DNA of 64,000 bases from Phycomyces nitens (GCA_022702545.1 JAHRBC010000007.1:3534001-3598000); one strand, 5' to 3'; counted from the stretch's first letter, positions 13,401-24,895 are shown. Program-made: numbers and translations. The notes: generated by a model not told the origin, from the sequence alone.

Positions 13401-14051
13401 ATCTGCTTTTCTAGGATGTAACAAATAGAGATATGATTAAGAATATATAGACTTTCAAGAATATAAGCGTATGCTGTTTTAGTATAATCGAAAAGGATAT
13501 TGTTTGGATGAGCTGAAGACCAAAGGCACGAATAATAGGTGTCATGCAGAGTCGAATGAACATGCTAATGATATCAGGAACTATGCATTCCAAGTTTTGA
13601 ATGTGTGTCTAAATGACAATATGTGAATTTAGATTATTACTTTAACTAGGAATATTTTTATCGTATTAAACAAATTGAAGACTCACAGTAGACTGATAAT
13701 CCCATAGTCTTGTCAGATCGCCACAATCAGAGCAACCTTGAACATATTCCACAAGGGGTCGTGTTGACTTGACCATGGGATCAACTCGACCTCGGATAGC
13801 ATTTGATAACTGGGTTCTCAATTTACCAAGAGCTTTGGTTGATTGTTAAAAAAAATACATTAGTATTGCATTACATTGTTACTTATTAATTTTTTCGACA
13901 ATTTACCTCGTACCATCGTTTCAATGTCGCATACTTTCAAGGCCTCGGCAATCTCTGCTGGTTTTCTGTAATAGTCATTTTCCATTTGCTGTTGATTTTG
14001 CTGTATATTCTTATTCTTTGTGACAGACGATTGATCCTCTTTGGTCTTCAT
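7452..14051 (-). CDS. URB1: URB1/NPA1 nucleolar pre-60S ribosome assembly protein
   Basis: Large HEAT/ARM-like scaffold of early pre-60S particles in the nucleolus. Seventeen exons, 5' to 3': 14051-13907, 13832-13687, 13608-13265, 13195-13129, 13063-12930, 12856-12752, 12696-12386, 12329-11602, 11533-10760, 10679-10451, 10388-9986, 9926-9102, 9041-8349, 8289-8074, 8013-7909, 7845-7747, 7685-7452; about 1,850 residues, close to yeast Urb1. Family-like stretches are the N-terminal [42 protein letters not shown] and [21 protein letters not shown]. Exon 3 does not stay in one frame: LQLIQTI before ~13500 and [10 protein letters not shown] after it are offset by one base, and the summed exon length is one short of a multiple of three. 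This is either a one-base loss or assembly error, or a splice I cannot see. The family call rests on remembered family patterns. Confidence 0.82.
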
Positions 14052-15157
14052 GACAGATTATTTGGAGACAAAATGTTCAATGCAACAAGGTCTTCTTTTG
14101 CAAAAAATGAACAAGGTTTAGATCCCGATTAGCTTTTTAGGTGGCTTGGAATAAAAATCCAGGACTGCTTCGTTTTGGTTGCATGAATCTTGGTCATGTA
14201 TGCTTAGGGGAAGCTTTGAGATATTGCCAGGTTGAAAGAGCAAGCAGACCAGTTGAGCAAGCTTAGGCTGACATGTTTCTGCAAAAGAACAGTAAATAAG
14301 CTTCCCAAGGACTTTATTTCACAGTTAGATATGAAATTTGCTTTATTCTATAGTATGGTATTGGCTCAATCCAATTGAGATTCTTAATTATAAAATATTC
14401 AAGATTTATAACTGATAGATTATATTTCTATTTGGCCTGTCAAGGATTTATTCACTGTTTTATCCGAGGTCATTTTCAAGTCAAAGATGTCTAGTGGTAC
14501 GTTTCTGTACATTCTCGATTCTTTTGTAGCAAATGAATAAATGCTATATTTTAAATTTCTCATTAATGATAAATCCAAAACCTCTACTGATTTTTTCTCA
14601 CAATTCGTTCGACCGTGCGTAGCCTATCAAGGAATCTAGGTCAAAAGGAAACAAACAACTATTGTTTTAGGAGCAGGACATAATGAAAATGCACAATATC
14701 CTTTTCTAACAAATATACATATTTAATTGAACAATACGATTGATAAAATGGGTCGGGTTGCTGTATCTTTAATATGGGTTATTTTACGAATGTTATCCTA
14801 TCAAACACTTTTCTAAGGAGCTTTGGTTTTTTTTTTTTATTTATTTTATCTACATTTTTTAATATTGTCCAATTAAATTCATATTTTGTATAGAGTATGT
14901 ATTTAATTGGATAATATTTATTAATATACAGTTATCACTGAGAATATTATTATTAATGTAAATAGACTATAGTAGTGGTCTTGTCACTGGTCACAGTTCC
15001 CTTTTCTCATCTTTAGTTTTTTCCAATGGTCTAAGGCACGTGATCGATACCTGGAGTTACGTTTTACCTTTTTTTGGTATTAATCGATTCCACTCTTTAT
15101 TTTATTCCCCTTTTTATATATATATATATTCTTGTTTATCAATAGTGATCCTATTCT
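14052..15157. promoter_or_regulatory. Bidirectional intergenic promoter region
   Basis: Lies between the divergent starts of URB1 (-) and the SOG2-like gene (+). A run of TATATATATA at about 15117-15128, some 30-40 bases before the ATG at 15158, is a plausible TATA-like element. A CACGTGATC palindrome-containing stretch at about 15037-15045 could bind a bHLH factor (E-box CACGTG); this is inference. No coding frame is convincing here. Confidence 0.4.
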
Positions 15158-16753
15158 ATGGATCACCCTGATACTCCTTCTCCACCTTCTCCTTTATCAC
15201 GTAATTATAATGGAGTTACAGGCCCTAGTCTAACCGGCTTACCGCTTAATAAGCAAGGTCACTCTATAATGAAGTCTCCTTCAAATCGCCATGCCATTCG
15301 GATAGCCAACCTTCCTCCACTCAACCTCTCACGAAAATCATCACTAGAATACAATTATACATCCCATAGCCCCTCATATGCTACCTCGGCTATTCTATCC
15401 AGTCGTAGCATGAGCACAGACACCCATCCTCAAGTAACCGAACCCAACTCTTCCAACAACAAACTCTTTGAGGCTTGTCAAAACGTCTCCTTTCTTTCCA
15501 CTCTTATACACATCACTCTCTACAAATGTCTCGACTTTTGCGTTAACGACAAACTTACGGGAACACTTGCATCGTCTTTGCAAAATTCAAGGTCATGTAC
15601 AGATAAACTAGCCATGGTGCTTCATCAGATCGATTACCAAATGGTCCGCCAAGCATCACCAAGCCCAGCCTTTGAAGTTGATCTCGTTAAAGTTGCCAAG
15701 GCTTGCATTACTTCTCTCAGAGAACTTTGCAGGCGGGTTAAAGAATGTCTTGGGTTATTTGTTCATATATTAGATCCCAAACATGCTAGAAACATGGTGA
15801 TGAATCTTCACTGTGCCACTGTAGACCTTAAAGAAGCTTGGGAAATGATTGTTTCCCTTCCTCTACCTGTTCATACCCTATCTCTTCAACCAACTCTTTC
15901 TGCTCCCACCGATTTTCATTCGACTACTAAATACCACCCTTCCCTACCTCGTGCCAGGTCCGCAAGTGAACACCATGCGGCCTCACCTGCCATGTCACCC
16001 CTCGCTTCTCCCTGCACGGCTGAAGACAGTACTCAATTGTTTGGTCATCTCAAATTAGCTGTTACAGGCTCTCTTCATGTCGTTGATTTGCTTAATATAT
16101 CGATCGAAGCTGCCACAGGTCCTGATACCCTGAAACAAAAACTCCATTCGCTTAGCCGACAAGCCCAGCAAGCAGTTGATATGGCCCTTTGTTTAGACAA
16201 GAGTTTAGAGAATATTATGACAAAAGGAAATGGGTTGGGGATGAACTCCTTGTTCACTTCTTCTACATCCCAGTTGCCAAACATCGTGTCACCACCTAGT
16301 CCTTCCTTACACAAGGACTCGAGTCGAAAACTATGGGAAGATACAACAGCTTACTTAAAGGTAAATACAAAGCAAATGTGAGATCCAATGTCATGATTTA
16401 TTGATAAAGGTTTCAAGTCTATCTTGTCAGTGATGAGTTCTATAAGATCTATCTCTACCGAAGAAGACTTTGCATGGCCAAAGGCAGTTAAACAGGGTTG
16501 TCTACATGTCACGCGAGTCACAGCAGAAGTAGCCAAACTATGGAACAACTACAGCATATTTGCAAAGCATGGGTATTACCTTGGAAAGGGAGACAATGTT
16601 AGCAAACAACATGCAACACACCGGAGCATGAGTGGCATTGACACGAGTCAGGCATATGCAAGCTCTTCATTTGAGCCAACATCTACTATGCGTAGACACA
16701 AGAGTCAGACCAGTTATGGCATGAGGAGTATGAGTAACAAAACAGAGAGTTGA
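15158..16753 (+). CDS. SOG2/RAM-signalling-like protein without LRR domain
   Basis: Two exons, 15158-16360 and 16418-16753, joined in phase 0 (acceptor ...TTTCAAG), giving 512 residues. The first ~100 residues are Ser/Pro-rich and probably disordered (PSPPSPLS, SPSNRH, SRKSSLEY). From ~105 to 235 there is a helical region (LFEACQNVSFLSTLIHITLY, ILDPKHARNMVMNLH) that reminds me of the conserved region of SOG2-family RAM-pathway proteins, which act with the Cbk1/Orb6 kinase in polarity and septation. SOG2 proteins usually carry N-terminal leucine-rich repeats, and none is present. A second helical segment (~300-345 and ~402-445) is followed by a Ser-rich tail. I hold the family call loosely; a vinculin-like helical bundle is an alternative. 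That the gene is real is not in doubt. Confidence 0.45.
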
Positions 16754-18202
16754 ACATTTTATTAAAAACATCGTTGGTGATTCTTGTGGGTCCTTATTTT
16801 TTTTTGAGATTAGTTTCGTCGATTTAAATAATTAAAACACCGTTTAAAATACGATTCTCAGTTATTCCGATATGTTTAAATTTGCGTTTGACTATTGCTT
16901 TTATGTTAAACATGAAATATACTAGGACCATGCTTTCATAATTGTTAAACTACTTAATAATAAGCAATACAATATTTAAAATGTAGGATACATATGAGTC
17001 TTTCCAGAATTACAGAATTATCCTGTAGCTTTTGGAGGATTCCCCGAAGTTTGAGGATAATAACGTCTCGGCTTGACAGATATTTAAATTAAACACTAAC
17101 AATGTCTTGCAACCACTTTGGAATGGTACATATAGAGTATGTGAATTGATTAAAATATTTGCCTTGGAAACTGTGATGGGTTAAATTTGGAGATTGAGAG
17201 AGTCACTAAGAAGAGGATTGAAGATTTGTTTGAGATTTTTTAAAAATGGTTAAAAAAATATACAAATATATAGTATTTAGCAACATTGGTTTCATCAAAT
17301 AAGCTATAAAATTTGTTTCTTCAGTAGGCTATTTATGCCTTTTATTAGTTTATATCAAAGCAACGACAAATGTTGGTTTCTAGGTATTCATTATATCCAA
17401 ATAAATTACGGGATTATATATCTCGGAGACTGCTGCTAGTAAACTAGCAGGTGTAGGAATACAAGCACGTCTATTTGTTTTAATAATTTAATTGAATACT
17501 AAACAGCCATGCAAAACCACAAAGCATGTACTTGATATTATTTCCTTTTTTTTATGGCTATTTTGCAGTCTTTGTTGAAATGCTTGTCCAGATAATTAGT
17601 AGAATAAGAAGCAAATCCTTTGGAGCTTTCAGATAAAGTTTTGCCTTTAAATTGTAAATATTTTCAATACAACAAGAAACCGGTTTTCAAAGATGTAAAA
17701 CCCCTGTTCTATAACTACATATCAATACTTTTGCTTTTTTCTTTTAATCTAGAATTGAATGAATTATAAAATCAAGAGGCCTTTTAGGTGATGAATTTCT
17801 CAAACGGCGGCTATACTTTTTAGAATGGCTGTGCCTTTTTTTTTCCCCTAAAGAGGGCTTTTAAAATATTAGGTTAATTGTATTTCAAACAAAAATGATG
17901 TCAAGAAAGATTCATGAATTTAATCAGGGCAGCAAGTCTTGTATGCTTGGAGTTGACATGACATCTCTACAAATAGCCTCATTAGATTACCATAGCCTAG
18001 AGTAATATAAGCCACCGTAAACAAGACTTTAACCTATTTTTTTTTCAGTCTGTCTGTTTTGCACGATTCTTTTTTTGGGCGGTCGATGGATCCAATGAAG
18101 CGGAATTACTGACACATCGTCATTGTGTTCCAGGTTTGGATTTTGGAACTGTACCTTTATTTCTTTGGTCATTTCTTTCTCTCTTTCTCTTTTCTATACA
18201 AC
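16754..18202. other. Intergenic stretch
   Basis: About 1.4 kb of AT-rich DNA with no convincing gene. It ends in CT-rich leader sequence (about 18170-18200) before the phospholipase ATG. Confidence 0.6.
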
Positions 18203-20894
18203 ATGTCTTCTATTATTCTACATAGTACCCACAAATCCTATTCTCATGTATGGCTCACAACCATCACAATTGTGGCAGTGGCAGGCACAATTCTTTACCA
18301 ACGCCGCAAAAAGCATATTGCCCGTACCACAAAAAGACAAATGACAGACTGCTTTTCAAAAACAAGAGAACCCGAGACGTCTCAAACAGAATCTCCAAAA
18401 GACAATGGTGGACTATCGGCTTACTTTAGCCTGCCGTCTGTCGAGAATTCTGATGAACTTATAAGTAGTTTATTCTCGACATCCTACCTGTCATCCATTT
18501 CGTCTGTTACAATACCTATACCATCTCTGGAAGACATCAACAGCCGCATATCAACCATTTATCCTACATTTATGGCCCAATTTGAAGCTATAAGAGAGAG
18601 CTACACAAAGTTTTGGGAGCTTCTATCTCTAGAAGACTTTCGAAAAATGGTAGAGGAGACTCGAAAAGATGATGCCAATCCCCATGTGTTTCCAGAAATC
18701 GAACAGGATGCCTTTGTGCGGTAAGGAGTGAGCAAACAATATTTTTTGTGTTATTTCATCTTTAATGTTGGCTTGGTAATAATATCTTGATTTATCTAGG
18801 GTTGGCTCAAGTCTCTCGAAAGAAGAGCTCTTGTTTGTAAAGGCAAGAAAACTCAAAATACAAAATGCATTTGCAAATTTCATTGGGGTTGATCCATCCT
18901 TAGTTGAGGAAGAAGATATTCCAGTTATTGGAATTGCTTCAAGGTAAACATCCAAATACAAACACATGGCAAATCTAACCCTGGCTAAAATATATCTTTA
19001 ATAGTGGTGGTGGCTACCGTGCCATGGTAGCAAGTTCGGCATATATGAAAGCTATAGATGATGCTGGACTGATGGATTGCGTGATGTATATTGCCGGTGT
19101 TTCTGGATCTACATGGACAATTGCACAATACTTTAGTTCATTAACCAACGTATCGTTTGAGGCCCTTCACGAGCATCTAAAATCACATATCCATACACAT
19201 ATTGCCAATGTATCCAACTTCTTGACCGTCTTGTATGCCTCTGCTCACAATACCAAAGTACTCTTACGGGGTATCATTCAACGTTATTATCAGCAAGAGG
19301 GTGCTCTCAACCTTGTCGATGTATTTGGACTCTTGCTAGGAGGTACCCTATTAACAACCATGGAAGAAGTTAATCCACCAAGTGGAGATGGAGATGATCA
19401 AACAAAACAATACACCGAGAAAATTGAACCTAGAGAAATTTACAAGGAGCAACAGAATGGCTACAAAAATGGAACCATAAAGGATGAAGACGGGGCAGAA
19501 AAACGCCCAAGATTAATCGGCAGAGCTGATCTCAAGTTATCAAACCAAAGACACTATATCGATAATGGATCACACCCAATGCCAATATACTGTGTTGTAC
19601 GCCACGAAATACCCTCTACTTCTAAAGATGATTCTGATAGCGAGGAAAACGAAGAAGATGAAAAAAAGAAGATTGACAGTGTTTATCAGTGGTTCGAATT
19701 TACTCCTTATGATATGGGCAGTGAGGAGATTGGTGGTAAAGTACATGCCATGCGCCTTTTAAACTTTTTCTAATCTATATTTAATTCAGCTTGGATTCCT
19801 GTATGGTCGTTTGGAAGAAGGTTTGAAAACGGAAATAATACAGAACGCCTTCCAGAACAAACTATGGGTATACTTATGGGGTAAGCTATCTTATTGCATT
19901 ATTTCTTGTGTCTTACTCTATATCATATAGTCTATTTGGGTCTGCATTTGCGGCCAGTCTGGCTCATTTCTACTATGAGATCCGTGGCTTTTTACCCTTG
20001 TCAGCACTCCAGGCAGCAGATGAAACTATCTTGCGCTATGAGAACTCCATGTCTACCTTTCATCCGATTTCTCCAGCTACGTTTCCGAATCCCTTTTACA
20101 AGTTGCCTTTTAAAAATAACGATACTGAAATCCGGTCAGAATCTCTCGTCAATTCTGACAAGCTGAGCCTAATGGATGCCGGCATGGACAATAATATTCC
20201 GTTTTATCCACTACTGCGCAAGGGACGCGATGTTGATGTGATTCTGGCCTTGGATTTGAGTGCGTCTATCCAAGAAAATTCACACTTTGAGCGTGCTGAA
20301 GGCTATGTTAAGCGGCGAGGGATTCTTGGCTGGCCACTGGGTGCTGGGTGGCCCAAGAGCAATATTTCTGACGAACTCGGATCAAGAGATGGTGGAGCAG
20401 ATAATGTGGATGCAACTAATGAAGATGAACTCTATGGCACAGAGAAACTCAACATGTCTGAGGATCAAAAGAAAGCAGGCAAGGAAATGAAGGGGGCAGT
20501 TGAAGAGAGTGCCCAAGCCAAAAACACACGATATCCTTTGGGTACATGTGCTGTATTTGCTACCAGTACATCTGAGACTACTCATGAAGCAATTGACGGA
20601 GAGCATTCTACACGTACAACATACCCTAGACACATTAATCCGATCACATTGCTGTACTTCCCACTGATCCAGAATGAAGACTATGACAGAGAGTTTGATC
20701 CTCAAACAGCAGAATTCTGTAGTACATGGAATTTTGTGTACACAAGCGAGCAGGTCACAAAATTATCTGGGTTAGCAGAAGCAAATTTCAAAGAGAATCT
20801 TGACAAAGTCAAGCAAACCCTTTTGGCAGTGTGGGAAAGAAAGAAAAAAGAAAGACTAGAATGTAGATTTGGATCTGAATTGTGCAATGATTGA
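18203..20894 (+). CDS. Cytosolic-phospholipase-A2-type lipase, N-terminally membrane-anchored
   Basis: Five exons, 18203-18720, 18800-18943, 19005-19735, 19790-19880 and 19931-20894, give 815 residues. The start at 18203 is chosen because it begins MSSIILHS just before a transmembrane helix (about residues 17-33: WLTTITIVAVAGTILY) followed by QRRKKH. The catalytic domain follows the cPLA2/phospholipase B pattern: SSGGGYRAM as oxyanion loop, GVSGSTW with the nucleophilic Ser, FGSAFAASLAHF, and LMDAGMDNN with the catalytic Asp followed by VDVILALDLSAS. It hydrolyses glycerophospholipid acyl esters. There is no C2 domain; membrane targeting is probably through the helix. Two acidic, disordered inserts interrupt the domain (about residues 340-440, including DDSDSEENEEDEKKK, and about 620-680). 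It is convergent with the small gene downstream. The family call is firm; the exact substrate is unknown. Confidence 0.88.
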
Positions 20895-21044
20895 TTGGAT
20901 TTTTAATAAATTATATTTTCGAAAAGAAAAGAAAAATGAGACAAAACAGAATGTAAATATTTCAGCTGTTTTTGTAATGTTTTAAAAGAGATGTGCAAAG
21001 AGAATACGTATTTTTTTTTGATTTGATTTGATTTATACATGATG

Positions 21045-21287
21045 TTAATGTTTCTTGTGTTCCAATTCATGAAGGTGCTCGACCTGCTCTGGGGTTCCTT
21101 TGTTTTCAACTTCACGAATCATGTTTGGGTAAAGATCCCAGTTGTCCTTGTCTTCATTCTTGGTCGGTCGGGGCTCAATGATCTCGCCTGGGGACTTGGG
21201 ACATTTTTTGTTACAGCAAGAGTCCGGGTGGTTTACAGAGTCACGGTAGAGTAGAGGGTGGGTAAGTTCTTCAGTGTTTGGGTTCAT
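21045..21287 (-). CDS. Small conserved-looking unknown protein (80 aa)
   Basis: Intronless frame of 80 residues, convergent with the phospholipase gene only ~150 bases away. The protein is polar and charged, with DSCCNKKCPKSPGEI near residues 22-36 (three Cys in a CCx3C pattern) and an EHLHELEH-rich C-terminus. Codon choice looks like neighbouring genes rather than random AT-rich DNA. A TATATATA-like stretch lies upstream (about 21338-21345). No signal peptide or membrane helix. I do not recognise a family and propose no function. It could be a chance frame, but composition argues for a real gene. Confidence 0.5.
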   Translation of the reverse strand: MNPNTEELTHPLLYRDSVNHPDSCCNKKCPKSPGEIIEPRPTKNEDKDNWDLYPNMIREVENKGTPEQVEHLHELEHKKH

Positions 21288-22144
21288 GATGATAATAAAT
21301 GATAATTAAGAAGAGAAAGGCAGAATGGTTCTGTACGTTTATATATGTGTTTTGACACTTTCGGACAAAATATTATTAAATATTTATAGTGTGTATATGC
21401 TTGAAAGGGCTTGTGTGGTTGAGACTGCGATCCAATCATGTCGTATGATGGGTTGCCCCGAGAAATCCCTTGCTCAACTTGTCAGGCAATTCATGGCAAA
21501 TAAAAGACAAAAATAAAAGCGGGTTTTGGACCAGCCTTGTGCTTGATTGACTTGATGGATTCTCTCTCGCTACTTAGCTTACTAGTGTTTAGAAAGGAGA
21601 TTATTGATAAGTACGTCAGTTTCAACAAGAAACACTCAAAATGACGTTGATTTTCTTGAGAAAAACTTCTACAAAATAGGGCTTCCGGTGTGCAACTTTG
21701 AGACCGAAGCACCAATGAAAACATAGGACAATCATACGATCCTGTACTGTTAAATGTATTAATATTTACAGCTCAGTATAGGAATTGGCAAGAATAATTG
21801 AATATGCTGACATTGCTCTTTGCCAGCCATTTTATTAATAATAATATTAATAATAATAATGAGTATTATAATGTTTTAATTTTAGTATAGACTGTAGGTA
21901 ATATTACACTAGGGTTTATCAAATACATGTGTAAAGTATTCTTTTTAATATGAAGATTATATGATGACGGTGGCGATGGTGATGGTGATGATGAAAATGA
22001 AAATGAAAATGAAAATGAAAATGATGATGAAAATGATGATGAGAATGATGATGATATTTTGGCTATTTGCAAGGTAAATGATGTGTGTAGGTGGAGCTCG
22101 CATGCCCGAGATAATTTACAATGAATGGATCAAGATACTATACT
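21288..22144. other. Intergenic stretch with simple repeat
   Basis: AT-rich DNA without a convincing gene. It contains the (GATGAAAATG)-type repeat listed separately at 21963-22055. Confidence 0.6.
21963..22055. repeat. GATGAT/GAAAATG simple repeat
   Basis: A purine-rich tract built from ATGGTG, GATGAT and AAAATG units, with five consecutive GAAAAT copies in the middle. Both strands are open in several frames only because of the repeat, so I do not call a gene here. Confidence 0.85.
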
Positions 22145-23323
22145 TCAAGGGGAGTCAGGTACGGCATACATTGGCGGTGCACTAGGGGTATAGGCTGGGG
22201 GTGGGATCTCTGAGGTCGTCGCATGATGATGGCAATTTGGACAGGGTGTTGAGTCAGGGAGAGGCTTGGAGCTGCCGTGTTCGACCGATAGCCCATCTCC
22301 ATGATGGCGGCAACCTTGTTCAGGCTGATCTGCCAGTTCTTTTGCAGACGGTGCAGATGGGGCCAATGCTGTTTGTGAATGGACTGATAGTAGCCGTCGA
22401 TCAGGCGGTGGGATCAATGTAGAAGAAGACGGTAGACAGATATCATCTACTGAATGCTCATAATGGCTGTGTTGTTGTTGGATTTCTATGAGCATTGGTG
22501 CAGGCGGTGCAGAAGGTATCGGCATAAAGGGGGCTCCATCATCGTCATCACTGTCATGATCAGACCGACCACTTCCCCTACCAACACCAGTACCACTCGT
22601 ACCCTGCTCTCTATGCCCATCATCATTTTCCGCAACCGTCTCTTCCTCTTCAGCTTTGGATTTCTTTCGCAATCGCATCCGTGCAAATACCACCACGGTT
22701 GCAACAACGGCTATAAAGCCAAAACTGCCGACAAGTGATAGGATGGTTACCATGCGCCTCAGTGCCTCCTGATCGTCCTTGAGCTGCTTTGCAAGGTCTG
22801 CGTTTGTCCCAAAGTCATTGGGGTCATTTTGATCACCACTATTATCATTGTTGGTATTGCTATTGTTGCCTCCACTGTCAGTATTTTGCTGCTGTTGGTG
22901 AGCATAGGTATCATTATCCATATCGTGAAAGACCTTGTTGGGATCAGGACTAGCCATTATAATGATAGTTGTAATATCCACAAAGATCGTTGTAACCTGG
23001 TCATGTACTGTAGCTGATGGAGAAGGTCTAGCAGAAAGTGAACGTAGATTGTCTGGATGTATTTGGTGTTTGTGATGAGGTAGATTCAATGATGGTGTGG
23101 GTAAGGACGGTGGTGGTGGCCAATGGGTATCTTGCCGTCTGTTGGGTGGAGACAAGGCTCCATGGCTTTGTAATGAGACCATCGTTTGTCTCGCAATCTC
23201 GAGTGTTGTTCGACTTGCTACTGTTGGTTGAGCGGGAAAAATGCATGTTGCCGGAGAACCAAGAAGAGAAACCCAAAGCAATAACAGTGATATTGCTTTG
23301 AATAGATGTGTTAAATACCGCAT
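22145..23323 (-). CDS. Single-pass membrane protein with signal peptide and PPxY-bearing tail
   Basis: Intronless, 392 residues from the ATG at 23323; the open frame continues upstream only through a TATA-repeat leader and should not be included. An N-terminal signal peptide (MRYLTHLFKAISLLLLWVSL) is followed by a Pro/Ser/Thr/Asn/Gln-rich region that would be outside the cell or in the lumen. A transmembrane helix lies near residues 197-219 (MVTILSLVGSFGFIAVVATV) with the stop-transfer RMRLRKKSK. The cytoplasmic tail is acidic, then Pro-rich, and ends with IPPPAYTPSAPPMY. PPAY is a PPxY motif, the ligand of WW domains in Rsp5/NEDD4 ubiquitin ligases, and suggests an endosomal adaptor or ligase-regulated receptor (inference). 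The neighbour at 23705 has the same architecture, but similarity in sequence is not obvious. No named family recognised. Confidence 0.7.
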   Translation of the reverse strand: MRYLTHLFKAISLLLLWVSLLGSPATCIFPAQPTVASRTTLEIARQTMVSLQSHGALSPPNRRQDTHWPPPPSLPTPSLNLPHHKHQIHPDNLRSLSARPSPSATVHDQVTTIFVDITTIIIMASPDPNKVFHDMDNDTYAHQQQQNTDSGGNNSNTNNDNSGDQNDPNDFGTNADLAKQLKDDQEALRRMVTILSLVGSFGFIAVVATVVVFARMRLRKKSKAEEEETVAENDDGHREQGTSGTGVGRGSGRSDHDSDDDDGAPFMPIPSAPPAPMLIEIQQQHSHYEHSVDDICLPSSSTLIPPPDRRLLSVHSQTALAPSAPSAKELADQPEQGCRHHGDGLSVEHGSSKPLPDSTPCPNCHHHATTSEIPPPAYTPSAPPMYAVPDSP

Positions 23324-23704
23324 AGATTTAAATGAGTCTTTTACAAACGACACTTTCTGTTTTTTGATTGTGAATATAAATATGGAATATACATATAAAT
23401 TTATACAATAGGAAATATACATGTATACATATAGATATATAAATATAAATATATATATATAAATATATATAAATATATATATATACATGTATATATGTAT
23501 ATATGCGTATATACTTGTGTTTTTTTTAATGTTTAAATAAAAAAAAGGAAGTAGAATAAAATATAAAAGAGAAAGAAAAGGTAACTAACTGAAAAAGATC
23601 ATCGACTTATCCAATCAGCAACCCCCCATTACTGTATGTGTGTGTGTGGGTGGGTGGGTGGAGCATACAAAATAGAGCAGACATATACAAAACAAGGCGG
23701 AAAC

Positions 23705-24502
23705 TCAGGATTTTCCCCAACTATTATTCTTTGGCGTGGTTTGTATTGGGATCCTATGCAGCCTTCTCTTCTTGCCTATTGTCGACTCTCCATTAACAAC
23801 ACACAGTGTCTTTTGGGTCTCGTTCTCCAGATCAGGGAAGCTCACCCATTGGACAGAAGCGACTGATTTGCGACCGAGGGAGGAGGCTGCAGTCTTCCAG
23901 GAACCCACACCTCCTCGAAGGCTGTTGACGATCATTTTTGTCTTGTGCTTCTTGCGCAGAGATGCCTTTTTCGGCACTCTTTTCTCCAACAAAGAAAGGC
24001 TGGATGAGCCAAAGGGTGCCTTTCTGATGCTCATACTGCTCGCAGTGTTGACTTTAGCTTGAGGTTGGTTGGGTCGTAAAAGTCGATTTCCTAGCAATAG
24101 CAACGATGGTGTTGATCCTCGTCGTTTAGCCTGAATGGGATCTTTGTTTAAAGATGCTCGAGATATTCCCAACTCTCCATGTTCTGCTGGTATTGCTGCT
24201 ATGTCTGACACTGCTGGTACTGTTATCATGGCTACTGGTAGTATCGACTCTGATGAAATCTCTGGATCAGAATATATTTTCTTTTCTTTGTCTGAATCAT
24301 TAAAGTTATGGGAACTTTTCAAATGATTAGGCATTTCTTTTCGTTTATGAGAATATAGGTAATATCCTAGTCCAATCAGTCCAGCAACAAGTATAAATAC
24401 TGCTGCTGACACACAGACAACGATTGTGGTAGTGCCGGCAGTAGGATTTGCAAAGGCTGTTACGCTGCCTATACACGAGAAAAGAAGAAAGACATGAAGC
24501 AT
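23705..24502 (-). CDS. Single-pass membrane protein with signal peptide, basic tail
   Basis: Intronless; start at 24502 (MLHVFLLFSCIG) preferred because it begins the hydrophobic signal peptide, although 24514 is possible. The predicted luminal part is extremely short (about ten residues, FANPTAGTTT). The membrane helix IVVCVSAAVFILVAGLIGLG follows, then YYLYSHKRKE as stop-transfer. The ~215-residue cytoplasmic tail is Ser-rich and strongly basic (KRVPKKASLRKKHKTK, GKKRRLHR). The short ectodomain suggests a membrane anchor rather than a receptor. It lies in tandem, same strand, upstream of the PPxY membrane protein. No family recognised. Confidence 0.65.
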   Translation of the reverse strand: MLHVFLLFSCIGSVTAFANPTAGTTTIVVCVSAAVFILVAGLIGLGYYLYSHKRKEMPNHLKSSHNFNDSDKEKKIYSDPEISSESILPVAMITVPAVSDIAAIPAEHGELGISRASLNKDPIQAKRRGSTPSLLLLGNRLLRPNQPQAKVNTASSMSIRKAPFGSSSLSLLEKRVPKKASLRKKHKTKMIVNSLRGGVGSWKTAASSLGRKSVASVQWVSFPDLENETQKTLCVVNGESTIGKKRRLHRIPIQTTPKNNSWGKS

Positions 24503-24895
24503 TTCGTCTTTCAAAGTACCTGTTTTTCTGTAAATTTAAACTTATATATAAAGAGCTTCCTCGTTATTTTCTACTTGTTTCGATATGGACACTTGCCCCT
24601 ATTTCAACGTTGTACAATTGCAACCTCGATTACATCTCTCAAAGTCTAGTTTAAACGTGTAATATACTTGGATATATATACATATATATATACATATATA
24701 TATACGTATATATATACATGTTGGGGTCCGCAGAGATTGTGATTTTGTGAGCTTTTTTAAATTTTTTTCTTTTTTTTGCTCAGCGGGTTCGTTCTCGTCT
24801 CACCCTTTGCCTGCGCGCTCTTTTTGATTTTATTTTCTTTGATTGGTTGGAATATAATGGTTTCAGTTTGTTACAATGAGAAAAACCAATGTGAT
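24503..24895. other. Short intergenic stretch
   Basis: About 390 bases between the membrane-protein promoter and the eL22 3' end. It contains a TATATATACATA repeat around 24672-24718. Nothing else seen. Confidence 0.6.

Noticed and set aside
21866..22072. Ser/Phe-rich frame antisense to a GAT/GAAAATG repeat
   Set aside because: Pure simple-sequence translation.
23324..23488. N-terminal extension of the PPxY membrane protein
   Set aside because: The extra 55 residues (MYIYIFIYIY...) are translation of a TA-rich repeat leader; the signal peptide starts at 23323.
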